Origin: Vibrio panuliri
GTDB taxonomy: Bacteria > Pseudomonadota > Gammaproteobacteria > Enterobacterales > Vibrionaceae
Assembly: GCF_009938205.1 (NCBI RefSeq)
Contig: NZ_AP019654.1
Span: forward strand, 496,001-560,000
Reading direction: 5' to 3'
DNA length: 64,000 nt
The notes under the pieces are model-generated. The model was given only the letters and a program-made list of their open reading frames with translations, was not told where the DNA came from and ran no database searches. Within the stretch, counting starts at the first letter, position 1. Each line of letters starts with the position of its first letter. The position numbers were made by a program, and so were the translations under genes. Shown here piece after piece: positions 8,582 through 17,733 of this stretch.

Positions 8582-8601
8582 GGGCAGCCTAGTGGCTGCC
8601 C
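8582..8601 (-). repeat. Intercistronic hairpin, chbP to mutase
   Basis: Perfect 8-bp stem GGGCAGCC-N4-GGCTGCCC in the 48-bp gap, with no T run. It looks like an mRNA-stabilising or processing hairpin rather than a terminator. Confidence 0.6.
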
Positions 8602-8608
8602 GATGTTT

Positions 8609-11017
8609 TTAGCCTAGAGTGACAATAACTTCGTTAACGCTGCCTTCAGCTTGAACTGGTACTGCGCTGCCGTTGACCAGTTCACCGTTTACCGTAATTG
8701 ATTTTACGCCTTTGCTTACAGAGTCAGGGTTAACAACTTTGATGTTGTAAGTTGCGCCAAGCCATTGACGAGTCACTTCGAAACCAGGCCAGTTCGTTGG
8801 GATACATGGATCGATAGTTAGACCATCAAAACCAGTACGCACACCTAGAATGAAGTTAGTGACGGCAAAGTAAGCCCAACCAGAAGTACCGGTTAGCCAT
8901 GGGTGGTTTGCACGACCATGGTCTTGGTGGTCACGACCCATGATGAACTGAACGTATGAGTATGGTTCAGCAACGCGTTTTTCAATCATATCGTTTTGAT
9001 TGTATGGGTTAAGTGCGTCGTAGAACTTCATTGCACGGTCACCGCGGCCAAGTTTTGCTTCTGCAACCCAAGCCCATGGGTTTGGATGCGAGAAGATCGC
9101 GCCGTTTTCTTTTACGCCTTGGTATACGCGAGTGACGAAGCCAATATCATCATTCGGTGTGGCAAATGATGGTGAGTTTAGGTGTAGGCCGTACTCAGAG
9201 AATAGGTTCTCATCAACCGCATCCATTGCACGTTCACCACGCTCTTGTGAGACCGCACCAGACAATACGGCTAGTGTGTTTGACTCAAGGTGGACGCGGC
9301 CTTCTTTTTGCTGCGCTGTACCTATCTTGTCACCGTTCTTAGTAAGACCACGGATGTACCAACCGCCTTCGTCATCCCAAAGGTGCGTTTCACATGCTTC
9401 ACGCACGTTCGCTGCCATTACAGTGTATTTCTCAACGTCTTCCGCTTTACCCAAGAATTTAGCGAGGTCGATAAACTCTTGCAGTGCCCAGAAGTGGAGG
9501 AACGAGACCATTGACGACTCACCACCACCTAGGTTTAAACAGTCATTCCAGTCAGCACGAAGACCTTTACAGATACCCGTTTGACCCACGTACTCAGCCG
9601 AGAAGTCCAATGCCGCTTTCATATGGTCGTAAACGCTAGCATCGCCACCATCTGCATAAGGGATCATTTCGTTAAAGAAGCTGTGCTCGCCAGTTTCCAT
9701 TACGTACTTACAGATCGTTGGCACTAGCCATAAATGGTCATCAGAACAAGTATCTTCGATGCCGTGGATCTTATCTTCATCTGAAGGTGTTGGTACAACG
9801 GTTGGGGATTTTGATGGTTTGACATCCGCTTTCTCCGGATCGAACCAATCTGGATCAAATAGGTGTAGACCGTAACCCGCTTTCACTTGCCCACGTAGTA
9901 AGTCAACAATACGTTTACGTGTCATGGCAGGGTTGGCATGTGGGACAGAGATTGCGTCTTGCGCAGTATCACGGTAACCCAAACCAGTACGACCACCCAC
10001 TTCGATAAATGATGCAAAGCGAGACCAAACCACACACGTTTCTGCTTGGTATAGGGTCCATGCGTTGATCATGGTGTCTAGACCTTGGTTTGGCGATTTC
10101 ACTTGGAACTTGCCGCAACGTTCATCCCAGTGCGCTTTGATGCCAGCAAAAGCTTTGTCGACTTCTGCAAGATTTTGATATTTTGCACGCAGGCGTTCAC
10201 CGTTGCCTTTACCAATACCAAGAATGTAAGCAAAACGGACTTCTTCACCCGGTTGAATGGTGAACTGTTTGTGTAATGAACCACAGTGGTTGTAACAAGT
10301 TTGTGCGGTGTTAAAACATGAACCTTGTTCAACGGCTAGTGGGTTCGATTCATCTCGGTATAAGCCAAGGAAGCTATCTCGTTGGCCGTCGTATGAGTCT
10401 GGATCAAATGTTGAAGCAAGGTAGTAGAAGCCTTCGAAATCATTGGTGTTGTAGTACAGGTCGTACTCAATCACGCCATTTTGGTAAGCGGTTCCTGCCG
10501 AGTAAAGCGACATCTGATGGTTTTGATTATCCGATTGAATGTGGCTAAATGAGAACTCAACAAATGAGAATGCGCTGATGGTGCGTGGTTTATCTGAGGT
10601 GTTTTTGATCACTACATCCCAAACTTCCGCATCTTCCCCTTTAGGAACAAACAAGGTTTTAGTCGCTTCTATTCCATTGTAATCACACTTAAATTTCGAG
10701 TATGACAAGCCGTGACGAACTTCATAGCTCGCTTCATCAAGGCTTTTCGCTACCGGTTGCCAAGAGATTGACCAATAATCACCGGTTTGATCATCGCGCA
10801 GATAGACATAATGTCCAGGACGATCAAAGGTTGCGTTAGGACGGAACTTCGTCACGCGGTTGTACTCTGGTGAGTTATAGAAAGAGTAGCCACCAGCGTT
10901 GTGCGAAATAACGGTACAGAATTTTTCGGTACCTAAATAGTTCGTCCACGGTGCTGGAACGTCTGGGCGGGTGATGACATATTCACGATTGTCATTATCG
11001 AAATAGCCGTATTTCAT
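8609..11017 (-). CDS. chbP: N,N'-diacetylchitobiose phosphorylase (GH94)
   Basis: An 802-residue cytoplasmic GH94 enzyme. It cleaves (GlcNAc)2 with inorganic phosphate to GlcNAc-1-phosphate and GlcNAc, saving one ATP. The N-terminal beta-sandwich (about 1-270), helical linker, (alpha/alpha)6 barrel and C-terminal sheet match the V. proteolyticus enzyme in length. The general acid Asp492 in RADWNDC falls at the same number as in that enzyme. SD AAAGGAAA precedes the ATG. It sits between the hexosaminidase and mutase genes of the operon, with intercistronic hairpins on both sides, and corresponds to VC0612 of V. cholerae. Confidence 0.95.
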   Translation of the reverse strand: MKYGYFDNDNREYVITRPDVPAPWTNYLGTEKFCTVISHNAGGYSFYNSPEYNRVTKFRPNATFDRPGHYVYLRDDQTGDYWSISWQPVAKSLDEASYEVRHGLSYSKFKCDYNGIEATKTLFVPKGEDAEVWDVVIKNTSDKPRTISAFSFVEFSFSHIQSDNQNHQMSLYSAGTAYQNGVIEYDLYYNTNDFEGFYYLASTFDPDSYDGQRDSFLGLYRDESNPLAVEQGSCFNTAQTCYNHCGSLHKQFTIQPGEEVRFAYILGIGKGNGERLRAKYQNLAEVDKAFAGIKAHWDERCGKFQVKSPNQGLDTMINAWTLYQAETCVVWSRFASFIEVGGRTGLGYRDTAQDAISVPHANPAMTRKRIVDLLRGQVKAGYGLHLFDPDWFDPEKADVKPSKSPTVVPTPSDEDKIHGIEDTCSDDHLWLVPTICKYVMETGEHSFFNEMIPYADGGDASVYDHMKAALDFSAEYVGQTGICKGLRADWNDCLNLGGGESSMVSFLHFWALQEFIDLAKFLGKAEDVEKYTVMAANVREACETHLWDDEGGWYIRGLTKNGDKIGTAQQKEGRVHLESNTLAVLSGAVSQERGERAMDAVDENLFSEYGLHLNSPSFATPNDDIGFVTRVYQGVKENGAIFSHPNPWAWVAEAKLGRGDRAMKFYDALNPYNQNDMIEKRVAEPYSYVQFIMGRDHQDHGRANHPWLTGTSGWAYFAVTNFILGVRTGFDGLTIDPCIPTNWPGFEVTRQWLGATYNIKVVNPDSVSKGVKSITVNGELVNGSAVPVQAEGSVNEVIVTLG

Positions 11018-11078
11018 CTTAGTTTCCTTTTTACCAAGCCACTCTTAGGTGGTTAAATTTTTAAGCTAGTGAAAACAT

Positions 11079-11101
11079 CTAACAGTCTTTTTTGCTGTTA
11101 G
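11079..11101 (-). repeat. Intercistronic hairpin, GH20 to chbP
   Basis: CTAACAG-N9-CTGTTAG inverted repeat in the 87-bp gap between the two genes. There is no T run after it in the direction of transcription. Confidence 0.5.
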
Positions 11102-11104
11102 TAG

Positions 11105-13024
11105 TTATTGGTTTGTCCACGGTTGGCGATATTTAATGTTCTGTCTGTCTAACAGTGCTAAGTGCCCTTTCAAACGGGATAGGTAATCGAACCATTCTCG
11201 TTGCGGTTTGTTTGTCCAACAGGCTTCTGCTAGCGCCGTCAAGCGTGGGAAGATCATGTAATCCATGCGTTGTTGGTGAGTCACAATTTCACACCACAGC
11301 GCGCATTGAATACCTAGAATTCGTTTGCGAAGCGGATCGCTATCCGGTACTTCGATAAGCGGTTCATAACGATAAGCAGTCTCGAGAGGAATGGTACTTG
11401 CCCAGTCGACACCTGGTTCATCTGGTGAGTAATCTTGAGTCATATCGAGATAGGTGAACTGAGCAGGTTGCAAGATGACATCGAAGCCTTGGTTTGCGCA
11501 GTTTAGTGCCGCCTCTTCGCTCAACCATGAGTAAATAATGGTGTCTTTGCTCACCTTGTTACCATGCTGAGCTTCTTCCCAACCCACCATTCGCTTGCCT
11601 AGCTTCTGTAGCGATTTTTCGGCATAGCGAAGTAGGTGTCCTTGGAGCTCTTTCGCGCTGTGGTAGCCGTGCTCAGCCATTAATGCTTGGCATTTAGGGC
11701 TATTGACCCACACCCCATCTGGCACTTCATCAGCACCAATATGTACCCAGGGTGATGGAAACAGTTCAGCGACCTCTTTGAGTACTTTGTCTAAAAACTC
11801 GTAGGTGCCAGCAAGAGCAGGAGAGAGGACGTTGTCATTGTAGTGTTGAATGCTGCGATAGTGAGATTGATCATCTTGATCTTGCAGCAGTTCAGGCAGC
11901 GATTTTAGCGCTGCTCGGCAATGACCGGGGATATCAATTTCTGGGATCACAGTGATACCGCGTTCTTCGGCATAGCTGATCACATCACGAATTTCTTGCT
12001 GTGAGTAGAACCCTTGGTGCACGTCATCCAGAGTACTAAATTGTGGTTCAAGTGCCGTGCCGACACCACGTTTCGCCCCGATGTCAGTGAGTTCAGGGAA
12101 GGCTTTTATTTCAATGCGCCAGCCTTCATCATCGGTGAGGTGCCAATGAAAATGATTAAACTTGTAGTGCGCTAGGTGATTGATCAGCCTTTTTACCCGC
12201 TCAACAGGATGGAAGTGACGTGCGCAATCAAGCATCATGCCACGGTAGCGGAAACGCGGAGTGTCAGAAATTTCGACATAAGGCACTTGCAGTGTATTGG
12301 CTTGTTCGGTGACTTCAACCAATTGCAATAAAGTGGCACAGGCATGCACAAACCCGCTGGCTGAGCCTGATTCGATGCGCACTCCCTGCGCGGAGACGGT
12401 TAGATTGTATTCACCTTCATCCAGCGTTGGATTATTGCGAAAGAGAATCTCACTATGGCCAATCGGGTTGGTTTTAAATTGATAGATCGACTCCAGTTCA
12501 ACTTGCAGCCATGTCGCGGCTTTTTCTGCACGTGTTGACTGTAAAGTGATCTGGCTGTTAGGCGACAGCAAATAGCGCCCATTTTGCGTGGTTATCTGGT
12601 TCGGCTTCGGGATGAGAGCTAACCGATCGGCCTCAACAACAGGCAGTTCAGTACGTTCACGATACGGGGATGCTAGAGCGATCGGTGTGACTACGACCGA
12701 ATGCTTTATTGCACCATTCTGCTCAACGATTAGGGCATCTTTAAACCCATCGGTATGGTAGCGCAGAGGGGCTGTGTTGATACTAAACTCGCAATAGTAA
12801 TGTGCATTTGCTGCTAAGACGTCAATATCTGGAGTCACGCAGCAAAAACTGCCCACCTGTTTGATAGCACCGTTGGTGAAGCTATCAGGAAGAATGTAAC
12901 GGTCGATAATAAACTGCAGTTTCCAATCAAGCAGATCTTGATCGGAAAGGTTATGCAATGTCACACCGAATCGGCAGTATTGCTTTTGCTCTGATAAGAC
13001 GGTGAGGTCGACTCGATAGCTCAT
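11105..13024 (-). CDS. Beta-N-acetylhexosaminidase (GH20), cytoplasmic
   Basis: A 639-residue GH20 enzyme that removes terminal GlcNAc from chitin oligosaccharides. An N-terminal carbohydrate-binding-like region is followed by a GH20b domain (about 130-250) and the TIM barrel. The catalytic pair is Asp432-Glu433 in HIGADEVPDG, and the barrel also shows FHWHLTDDEGWRIE. No signal peptide is seen, so it should act on imported oligosaccharides, complementing ChbP. It starts 12 bp after the kinase stop, with AAGGAT as ribosome site. It corresponds to VC0613. Confidence 0.93.
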   Translation of the reverse strand: MSYRVDLTVLSEQKQYCRFGVTLHNLSDQDLLDWKLQFIIDRYILPDSFTNGAIKQVGSFCCVTPDIDVLAANAHYYCEFSINTAPLRYHTDGFKDALIVEQNGAIKHSVVVTPIALASPYRERTELPVVEADRLALIPKPNQITTQNGRYLLSPNSQITLQSTRAEKAATWLQVELESIYQFKTNPIGHSEILFRNNPTLDEGEYNLTVSAQGVRIESGSASGFVHACATLLQLVEVTEQANTLQVPYVEISDTPRFRYRGMMLDCARHFHPVERVKRLINHLAHYKFNHFHWHLTDDEGWRIEIKAFPELTDIGAKRGVGTALEPQFSTLDDVHQGFYSQQEIRDVISYAEERGITVIPEIDIPGHCRAALKSLPELLQDQDDQSHYRSIQHYNDNVLSPALAGTYEFLDKVLKEVAELFPSPWVHIGADEVPDGVWVNSPKCQALMAEHGYHSAKELQGHLLRYAEKSLQKLGKRMVGWEEAQHGNKVSKDTIIYSWLSEEAALNCANQGFDVILQPAQFTYLDMTQDYSPDEPGVDWASTIPLETAYRYEPLIEVPDSDPLRKRILGIQCALWCEIVTHQQRMDYMIFPRLTALAEACWTNKPQREWFDYLSRLKGHLALLDRQNIKYRQPWTNQ

Positions 13025-13036
13025 ATCTCGTAATCC

Positions 13037-13912
13037 TTAATACAGATTGTGCTCGTTATGACCAGCCATCATGATTGCCCCTTCAATTGCGTCAAACTGC
13101 GGGGAAACTATCCATTGCTGTACTGGTGGAGAGAGCCAATCTTGAATGCGTTCGGCGATGCTGCCCATTAAACAGATGCGTGTTGCGCCTCGTTGGTTTA
13201 AGGCGGTTAAGAACATCTCAATATCGGCTGCAGTCTGTTTAAGCATTGAAATTGCAAGCGTGTCGCCTTGGTATGCGTGTTCAAAAATAGCTGGAGAAAA
13301 TTGACCATAGTCTTTGGGAATAGCGGTTTTTGACCACTCGACAATGGCGTCTACATCATGATTGAAGTGCTGTAAAACATGTTGAGCAAGCGGGGTCTTT
13401 TCAACAATGCCGTCGTAGGCCAGCAATACCTGTTGAATCAATCTTAACCCCATTACGGCACCGCCACCTTGGTCGGAAATTGGGAACTCGCGTCCACCGA
13501 CGACGTGTTGTTCACCCCCTTGCAAGAAAATCCCGCAAGATCCTGTTCCACCAATCATAATCGCGCCATCATCACCATTATGAGCACCAAGGCATGCGCC
13601 ATAGGCGTCAGTGTTGAGTACCAAAGAGGCAAACGGATGACTTTGTGCCATAAAAGCGTGCCAAGAGTTTTGGTGTTCCGCTCCTGCCAATGCAAGCCCT
13701 ACATGCATTTGTTTAAAATGGTCTGCTGTTAAACCCGCTTGGTTGGCGGCAAGAGTGATGGCTTCAATAATTGAAGCCATGGCTATTTCCGCCCCAAGCA
13801 TAATGTTGGCACTGCCGCTTTTCGCTTCGCCCAACAGTTGATTTTGCTCATTTCGAATTCGAGCGCGACATGATGTGCCACCCCCATCAATCCCGACATA
13901 ATATAGAGTCAT
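13037..13912 (-). CDS. gspK: Glucosamine-specific kinase of the BadF/BadG/BcrA family
   Basis: A 291-residue sugar kinase of the BadF/BadG/BcrA/BcrD ATPase fold. The phosphate-1 loop is GIDGGGTSCRARI at the N-terminus, and a second phosphate region is IMIGGTGSCGI. The V. cholerae counterpart (VC0614, GspK) was shown to phosphorylate glucosamine with ATP. It starts 4 bp after the GH9 stop, with AAGGA inside the end of the GH9 gene, so the two are translationally coupled. This fits a path where the GH9 enzyme frees glucosamine and GspK traps it as GlcN-6-phosphate. Confidence 0.88.
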   Translation of the reverse strand: MTLYYVGIDGGGTSCRARIRNEQNQLLGEAKSGSANIMLGAEIAMASIIEAITLAANQAGLTADHFKQMHVGLALAGAEHQNSWHAFMAQSHPFASLVLNTDAYGACLGAHNGDDGAIMIGGTGSCGIFLQGGEQHVVGGREFPISDQGGGAVMGLRLIQQVLLAYDGIVEKTPLAQHVLQHFNHDVDAIVEWSKTAIPKDYGQFSPAIFEHAYQGDTLAISMLKQTAADIEMFLTALNQRGATRICLMGSIAERIQDWLSPPVQQWIVSPQFDAIEGAIMMAGHNEHNLY

Positions 13913-13916
13913 TCAA

Positions 13917-15635
13917 TTAGTCCTTTAAGCTGTCAAAATGGTTGAACTGACACATGATGGCGAGCAAATACCAAGCTCCGTGAGGAATCCATTGCTCACC
14001 CCAGCGCCAGTTTTGCAACATATCATCTTTCTGTTTTGCAGGATTAAATGCGATGTCCTCTTCGTCCTCAAAACCGCCTGTAATACCGTTGCAAATGCCA
14101 CCTTTAGCGTTAAAGAAGCCTAAATCAGGCAAATAGTCAGGATTGTTATGACCAAAACCATCAAGCATGCACATATTGTATGGGTTGTGGCCAACGATCC
14201 AGTTGAGGGCATTTTGCCCAAACTCAATCAGTTGTTTTTTCTTCTCTACGTCGTGAATAAAGTCCTGGGCAAGAAACGCCATGCTGGCCAGTGATCCTAA
14301 GCGTGCGTTTTCGCCTTGCCACCAGTATCCGGTTTCATTGTCATGGGCAACGAAAAATGCATCTCGCTTGCTACCATTGACGGGTTTGACATACTGGCGT
14401 GGGTAGCCAAATGGGTTAGCGACTTGTTTTGTAATACTTAACTCAAAGCTCACGGCTTGCTCGACGACCTGAGCGAACGATTGCAAGGCACTAGGCTCTG
14501 ATTCAATACTTAAGTACTCACATAATGCGATGACTGGTAAACCTGCTTCTGCGGCGTGGAAATAAGGACGTGAACCATCACGATTAGCTGCCCAGTAGTA
14601 CGCTTGCTGTTGATCGGATGTTTGACGTGCCGCTAGGCGATTTGCCCATAGTCGGCTTTCCGCTAAATAGTCACTGTTTTGACTTGCTCGATACAACTCA
14701 ACAGTGGCGAGCAAAGCGCAATATTCATCGATAATATTTTCTTCACCATCATTGACATAGCGGGTGTTGAACTCTTTTAAGTGCCAATAGCCTTTTTCTG
14801 CCGCTTGTAAGTAGTCAGTGGATTGATATTCGCCTGACTCAGATAGGGTTGCTGCTTTCGCGAGCGCTGCGATGGCGACCCCACCACCTTGTCTGAAACC
14901 AGCATGATAGTCTTCAGATTTATGTCCTTGCTGTGTTGCATATGCACAAACTTCGCGTTGCTTGATGTCTTTTGACCATTTGTCGAATACGGTCATATAG
15001 AAAAAGCCATCTGTGCTTTGCATACGCACTAAGAAATCCGCACCAAATAGTGCCTCTTCGACTAAGCGAACGTAGGAAAATTTAGCGAATTTTTCATTTT
15101 CCCCCACCAAGTCCAGCCCTTTAATCATATTCCAAACCACCATAGGTATTTGCTGTGGATTGAAATAGTTAGCGTAGGAAAGGTGGCTGAGGTATTTACT
15201 CACATCGCCGGAGGCATCGTACCAACCACCGTGTGCATCAATGGTTTGACTGCTGCCTAAAATAGGAGCGTGACGGTCTTGTTTATCGAATATGCCGCCG
15301 CAGCGTTGTGATTTGAAGTAATGCAATACGTCAGAGAATGTCTGGCGCATTAGCACGCCGGAGCCAATTTCAAACTCTTCAGAACGGATGTTGTCAACAC
15401 GTAGGTAATAACGTCCAGCTTGTTTAAACTCTGAAAAATTAATGCGAAAAAAATTCCCTTGGTGCCAATGTGCAACTCTTCCGCCTTTCTCGACTTCAAT
15501 AGACGCAACAGTTTGATGACTGTCAGCACTCACCAGTAAGGCAGTGGTAGTGGACAGGTGAGGTGTTCTCGTCATCAACACAGCCTGTTTAGGCCCAAGG
15601 GATTCATAACCAATGTGGTTAGCAACTAGCAACAT
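13917..15635 (-). CDS. GH9 family glucosaminidase-type enzyme (endoglucanase-related)
   Basis: A 572-residue protein with an N-terminal CelD-like Ig domain (about 1-95) and a GH9 (alpha/alpha)6 barrel. The segments GGWYDASGDVSKYLSH and HNPYNMCMLDGFG are GH9 landmarks. GH9 is classically a cellulase family, but Vibrio members in this operon position (VC0615) act as exo-beta-glucosaminidases on chitosan-type oligosaccharides. There is no signal peptide, in line with a cytoplasmic role on imported sugars. The gene is coupled to gspK. Substrate assignment rests on the context and the known Vibrio homologue. Confidence 0.85.
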   Translation of the reverse strand: MLLVANHIGYESLGPKQAVLMTRTPHLSTTTALLVSADSHQTVASIEVEKGGRVAHWHQGNFFRINFSEFKQAGRYYLRVDNIRSEEFEIGSGVLMRQTFSDVLHYFKSQRCGGIFDKQDRHAPILGSSQTIDAHGGWYDASGDVSKYLSHLSYANYFNPQQIPMVVWNMIKGLDLVGENEKFAKFSYVRLVEEALFGADFLVRMQSTDGFFYMTVFDKWSKDIKQREVCAYATQQGHKSEDYHAGFRQGGGVAIAALAKAATLSESGEYQSTDYLQAAEKGYWHLKEFNTRYVNDGEENIIDEYCALLATVELYRASQNSDYLAESRLWANRLAARQTSDQQQAYYWAANRDGSRPYFHAAEAGLPVIALCEYLSIESEPSALQSFAQVVEQAVSFELSITKQVANPFGYPRQYVKPVNGSKRDAFFVAHDNETGYWWQGENARLGSLASMAFLAQDFIHDVEKKKQLIEFGQNALNWIVGHNPYNMCMLDGFGHNNPDYLPDLGFFNAKGGICNGITGGFEDEEDIAFNPAKQKDDMLQNWRWGEQWIPHGAWYLLAIMCQFNHFDSLKD

Positions 15636-15677
15636 GCTGTCTCCGCAATAAAAATGGCTTCAGTATGAAATAATTTC

Positions 15678-15703
15678 CAGCCAAGAGCTGAGGCTCTTGA
15701 CTG
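15678..15703 (-). repeat. Intercistronic hairpin, ABC ATPase to GH9
   Basis: Stem of 11 positions with one mismatch (CAG-C/A-CAAGAGC against GCTCTTG-x-CTG) and a 4-base loop in the 76-bp gap. There is no T run. Confidence 0.5.
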
Positions 15704-15711
15704 GGTTGAGC

Positions 15712-16707
15712 TTAGCTCTCGTACAAATAACAACGTACAAAGTGGTTTTCAGATAGTTGTGTCACGCCCGGTAAACGATCACGACATTTATCCGTCGCGT
15801 GTGTACAGCGACCTGCAAATGGGCAGCCGATAGACTCAGGTGTCCAAAGTGGGATCTCCCCTTTATTGCCTTTAAGCTTCTCGTGAATTGATTTACTTGG
15901 ATCCGGTACCGCAGAGACCAGCAATTGCGTGTAAGGGTGTTGCGGATCGTGAATGATCTCCTCGGTGTCGCCCCATTCGACCATATGTCCGACATACATA
16001 ACCGCAAGGTCTTCGGCAATGTAGCGGGCGGTGGCGATGTCATGCGTGATGTAAAGTAGAGACATTTGTTTCTCAAACTTCATCTCTTCCATCAGGTTAA
16101 GTACGCCGGCACGAATCGATACATCAAGCATTGAAGTGGGTTCATCTGCGAGTACCACTTCAGCACCAACTGCAATATTACGGGCTAAGTTAACACGTTG
16201 ACGTTGTCCACCAGAAAGCTGGTGTGGGAACTTTTCCGCTGTCTCTTTTGGCGGGATCAATCCCACTTGTTCAAGCAGATCATAAACGCGTTCTTCCAGC
16301 TCCTTTTTGTTGCCCGGTTTGATCTTTTTATGAATCAGAAGTGGGCGTGCAATATGGTGAAAGATATTGTGTGTTGGGTTTAAAGAGCCGAACGGGTCTT
16401 GCCAAACCATTTGCACGCCTTCGCGGTAGTGCATTAGGTCAGCTCTTGAGTTGATACTAAGAATGTCACGGCCTTTATACTCAATCGTACCTGAGGTTGG
16501 CGCATACATTTTAGCGATCATCTTAGCCGTGGTTGATTTACCTGAACCAGACTCACCAACAACAGCAAGACCACGACTTTTGTACATTTTGAATGATACG
16601 TCGTTGATAGCACGCATCATTGGTTGTTTTAGGGCATTACTACTGATAGGAAAATCTTTGACGAGGTTTTTACCCTCTACCAGTAGTTCGCCATATTCTT
16701 TGCTCAT
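15712..16707 (-). CDS. Chitin-oligosaccharide ABC transporter ATPase (second)
   Basis: A 331-residue ATPase of the Dpp/Opp F class. Walker A is GESGSGKST, the signature LSGGQRQR, and Walker B VVLADEPTSMLD. The C-terminal oligopeptide-type extension has the cysteine cluster GCPFAGRCTHATDKC. It pairs with the ATPase upstream to power import of (GlcNAc)2, and corresponds to VC0616. The frame is open to 16812, which would overlap the previous gene by 65 bp, but MSKEYGELLVEG at 16707 has GGAG six bases before the ATG and the family N-terminus, so I chose it. Confidence 0.88.
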   Translation of the reverse strand: MSKEYGELLVEGKNLVKDFPISSNALKQPMMRAINDVSFKMYKSRGLAVVGESGSGKSTTAKMIAKMYAPTSGTIEYKGRDILSINSRADLMHYREGVQMVWQDPFGSLNPTHNIFHHIARPLLIHKKIKPGNKKELEERVYDLLEQVGLIPPKETAEKFPHQLSGGQRQRVNLARNIAVGAEVVLADEPTSMLDVSIRAGVLNLMEEMKFEKQMSLLYITHDIATARYIAEDLAVMYVGHMVEWGDTEEIIHDPQHPYTQLLVSAVPDPSKSIHEKLKGNKGEIPLWTPESIGCPFAGRCTHATDKCRDRLPGVTQLSENHFVRCYLYES

Positions 16708-16747
16708 AATTGTCTCCAGAAATTTTTTGTTGTGCTTTTTTACATTG

Positions 16748-17731
16748 CTAGATCTTTGTCTGGGCAATTGGCTCACCGTAAAGGTGGCAGTTTGAGAAGC
16801 GATTTGGCTCAATCTGTCTTAACTTGGTGGCCACTTGAGTACATTTGTCATGGACTCGGTCACAACGAGCTTGGAAACGGCAACCTTGTGGAATTTCGAG
16901 TAAGTTAAGTGGGTTACCCGGAATGCCCGTCAGTTTCGTTTTCGGCCCAGTAAGAGGTGGGAATGAGCTACCCAACCCCTTGGTGTAAGGGTGGTATGGG
17001 CTTGTTAAAATTTCTTTCGATGGTGCAACTTCAATCAGTTCACCTGAGTACATAATGCCGATTCGGTCAGAGAACTCGACCATCAGTGAAAGGTCGTGAG
17101 TAATAAACAGAATCGAGAAACCAAACTCTTCTTTCAGAGCGTAGATCTTTTGCAAAATCTCGCGTTGAACCACAACATCTAAAGCGGTGGTTGGTTCATC
17201 CATGATGATCATTTTTGGATTCAGCGCGAGCGCAATTGCGATAACCAATCGTTGACGCATACCACCAGAGAACTGGTGCGGATAGTCCGTTAGACGATTC
17301 GGGTGAATATCAACAATTTCCAATAGTCCTTCAGCGCGTCGGCGAGCTTGCTCACGTGTCATGTTGGTATGACGCATAATCACATCACAGAACTGCTCTT
17401 CCATCGTTAGTACTGGGTTGAGTGCGTTCATCGCGCTTTGGAAAACCATCGACATCTCGCTCCAACGGAACGATTGCATACGCTCATCGCTGTACTCCAA
17501 GATGTTTTCACCATTGAAGATTACTTCACCACCAGTGATAAACGCTGGCGGCTTATGTAGGCGCATTAGCGAGAAGGCGACAGTGGATTTACCGCAGCCC
17601 GATTCACCAGCTAGGCCAAATACTTCACCTGGCGCAAGATCGAAGCTCACGTTGTTACAAGCGCGGACATCACCAGAAGCAGTAATATAGTCAACGCATA
17701 GGTTGCGGATAGAAATTAGTGGTGCAGTCAT
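16748..17731 (-). CDS. Chitin-oligosaccharide ABC transporter ATPase (first)
   Basis: A 327-residue ATPase of the Dpp/Opp D class. Walker A is GESGCGKST, the signature FSGGMRQR, and Walker B MIIMDEPTTALD. The C-terminal Cys-rich oligopeptide-transporter extension reads GCRFQARCDRVHDKC. It works with the partner ATPase and the two permeases. Its ATG comes 2 bases after the stop of the preceding permease, with GGAG inside that gene, so translation is probably coupled. It corresponds to VC0617. The sugar substrate is inferred from the operon, since the sequence family is called peptide transporter. Confidence 0.88.
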   Translation of the reverse strand: MTAPLISIRNLCVDYITASGDVRACNNVSFDLAPGEVFGLAGESGCGKSTVAFSLMRLHKPPAFITGGEVIFNGENILEYSDERMQSFRWSEMSMVFQSAMNALNPVLTMEEQFCDVIMRHTNMTREQARRRAEGLLEIVDIHPNRLTDYPHQFSGGMRQRLVIAIALALNPKMIIMDEPTTALDVVVQREILQKIYALKEEFGFSILFITHDLSLMVEFSDRIGIMYSGELIEVAPSKEILTSPYHPYTKGLGSSFPPLTGPKTKLTGIPGNPLNLLEIPQGCRFQARCDRVHDKCTQVATKLRQIEPNRFSNCHLYGEPIAQTKI

Positions 17732-17733
17732 GA

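Noticed and set aside
13917..15635. A cellulose-degrading role for the GH9 gene
   Set aside because: No signal peptide, and its place between chitobiose importer and glucosamine kinase points to amino-sugar oligosaccharides.
16708..16812. Longer start for the second ABC ATPase, overlapping its neighbour
   Set aside because: The ATG at 16707 has GGAG at the right distance and begins at the family N-terminus.
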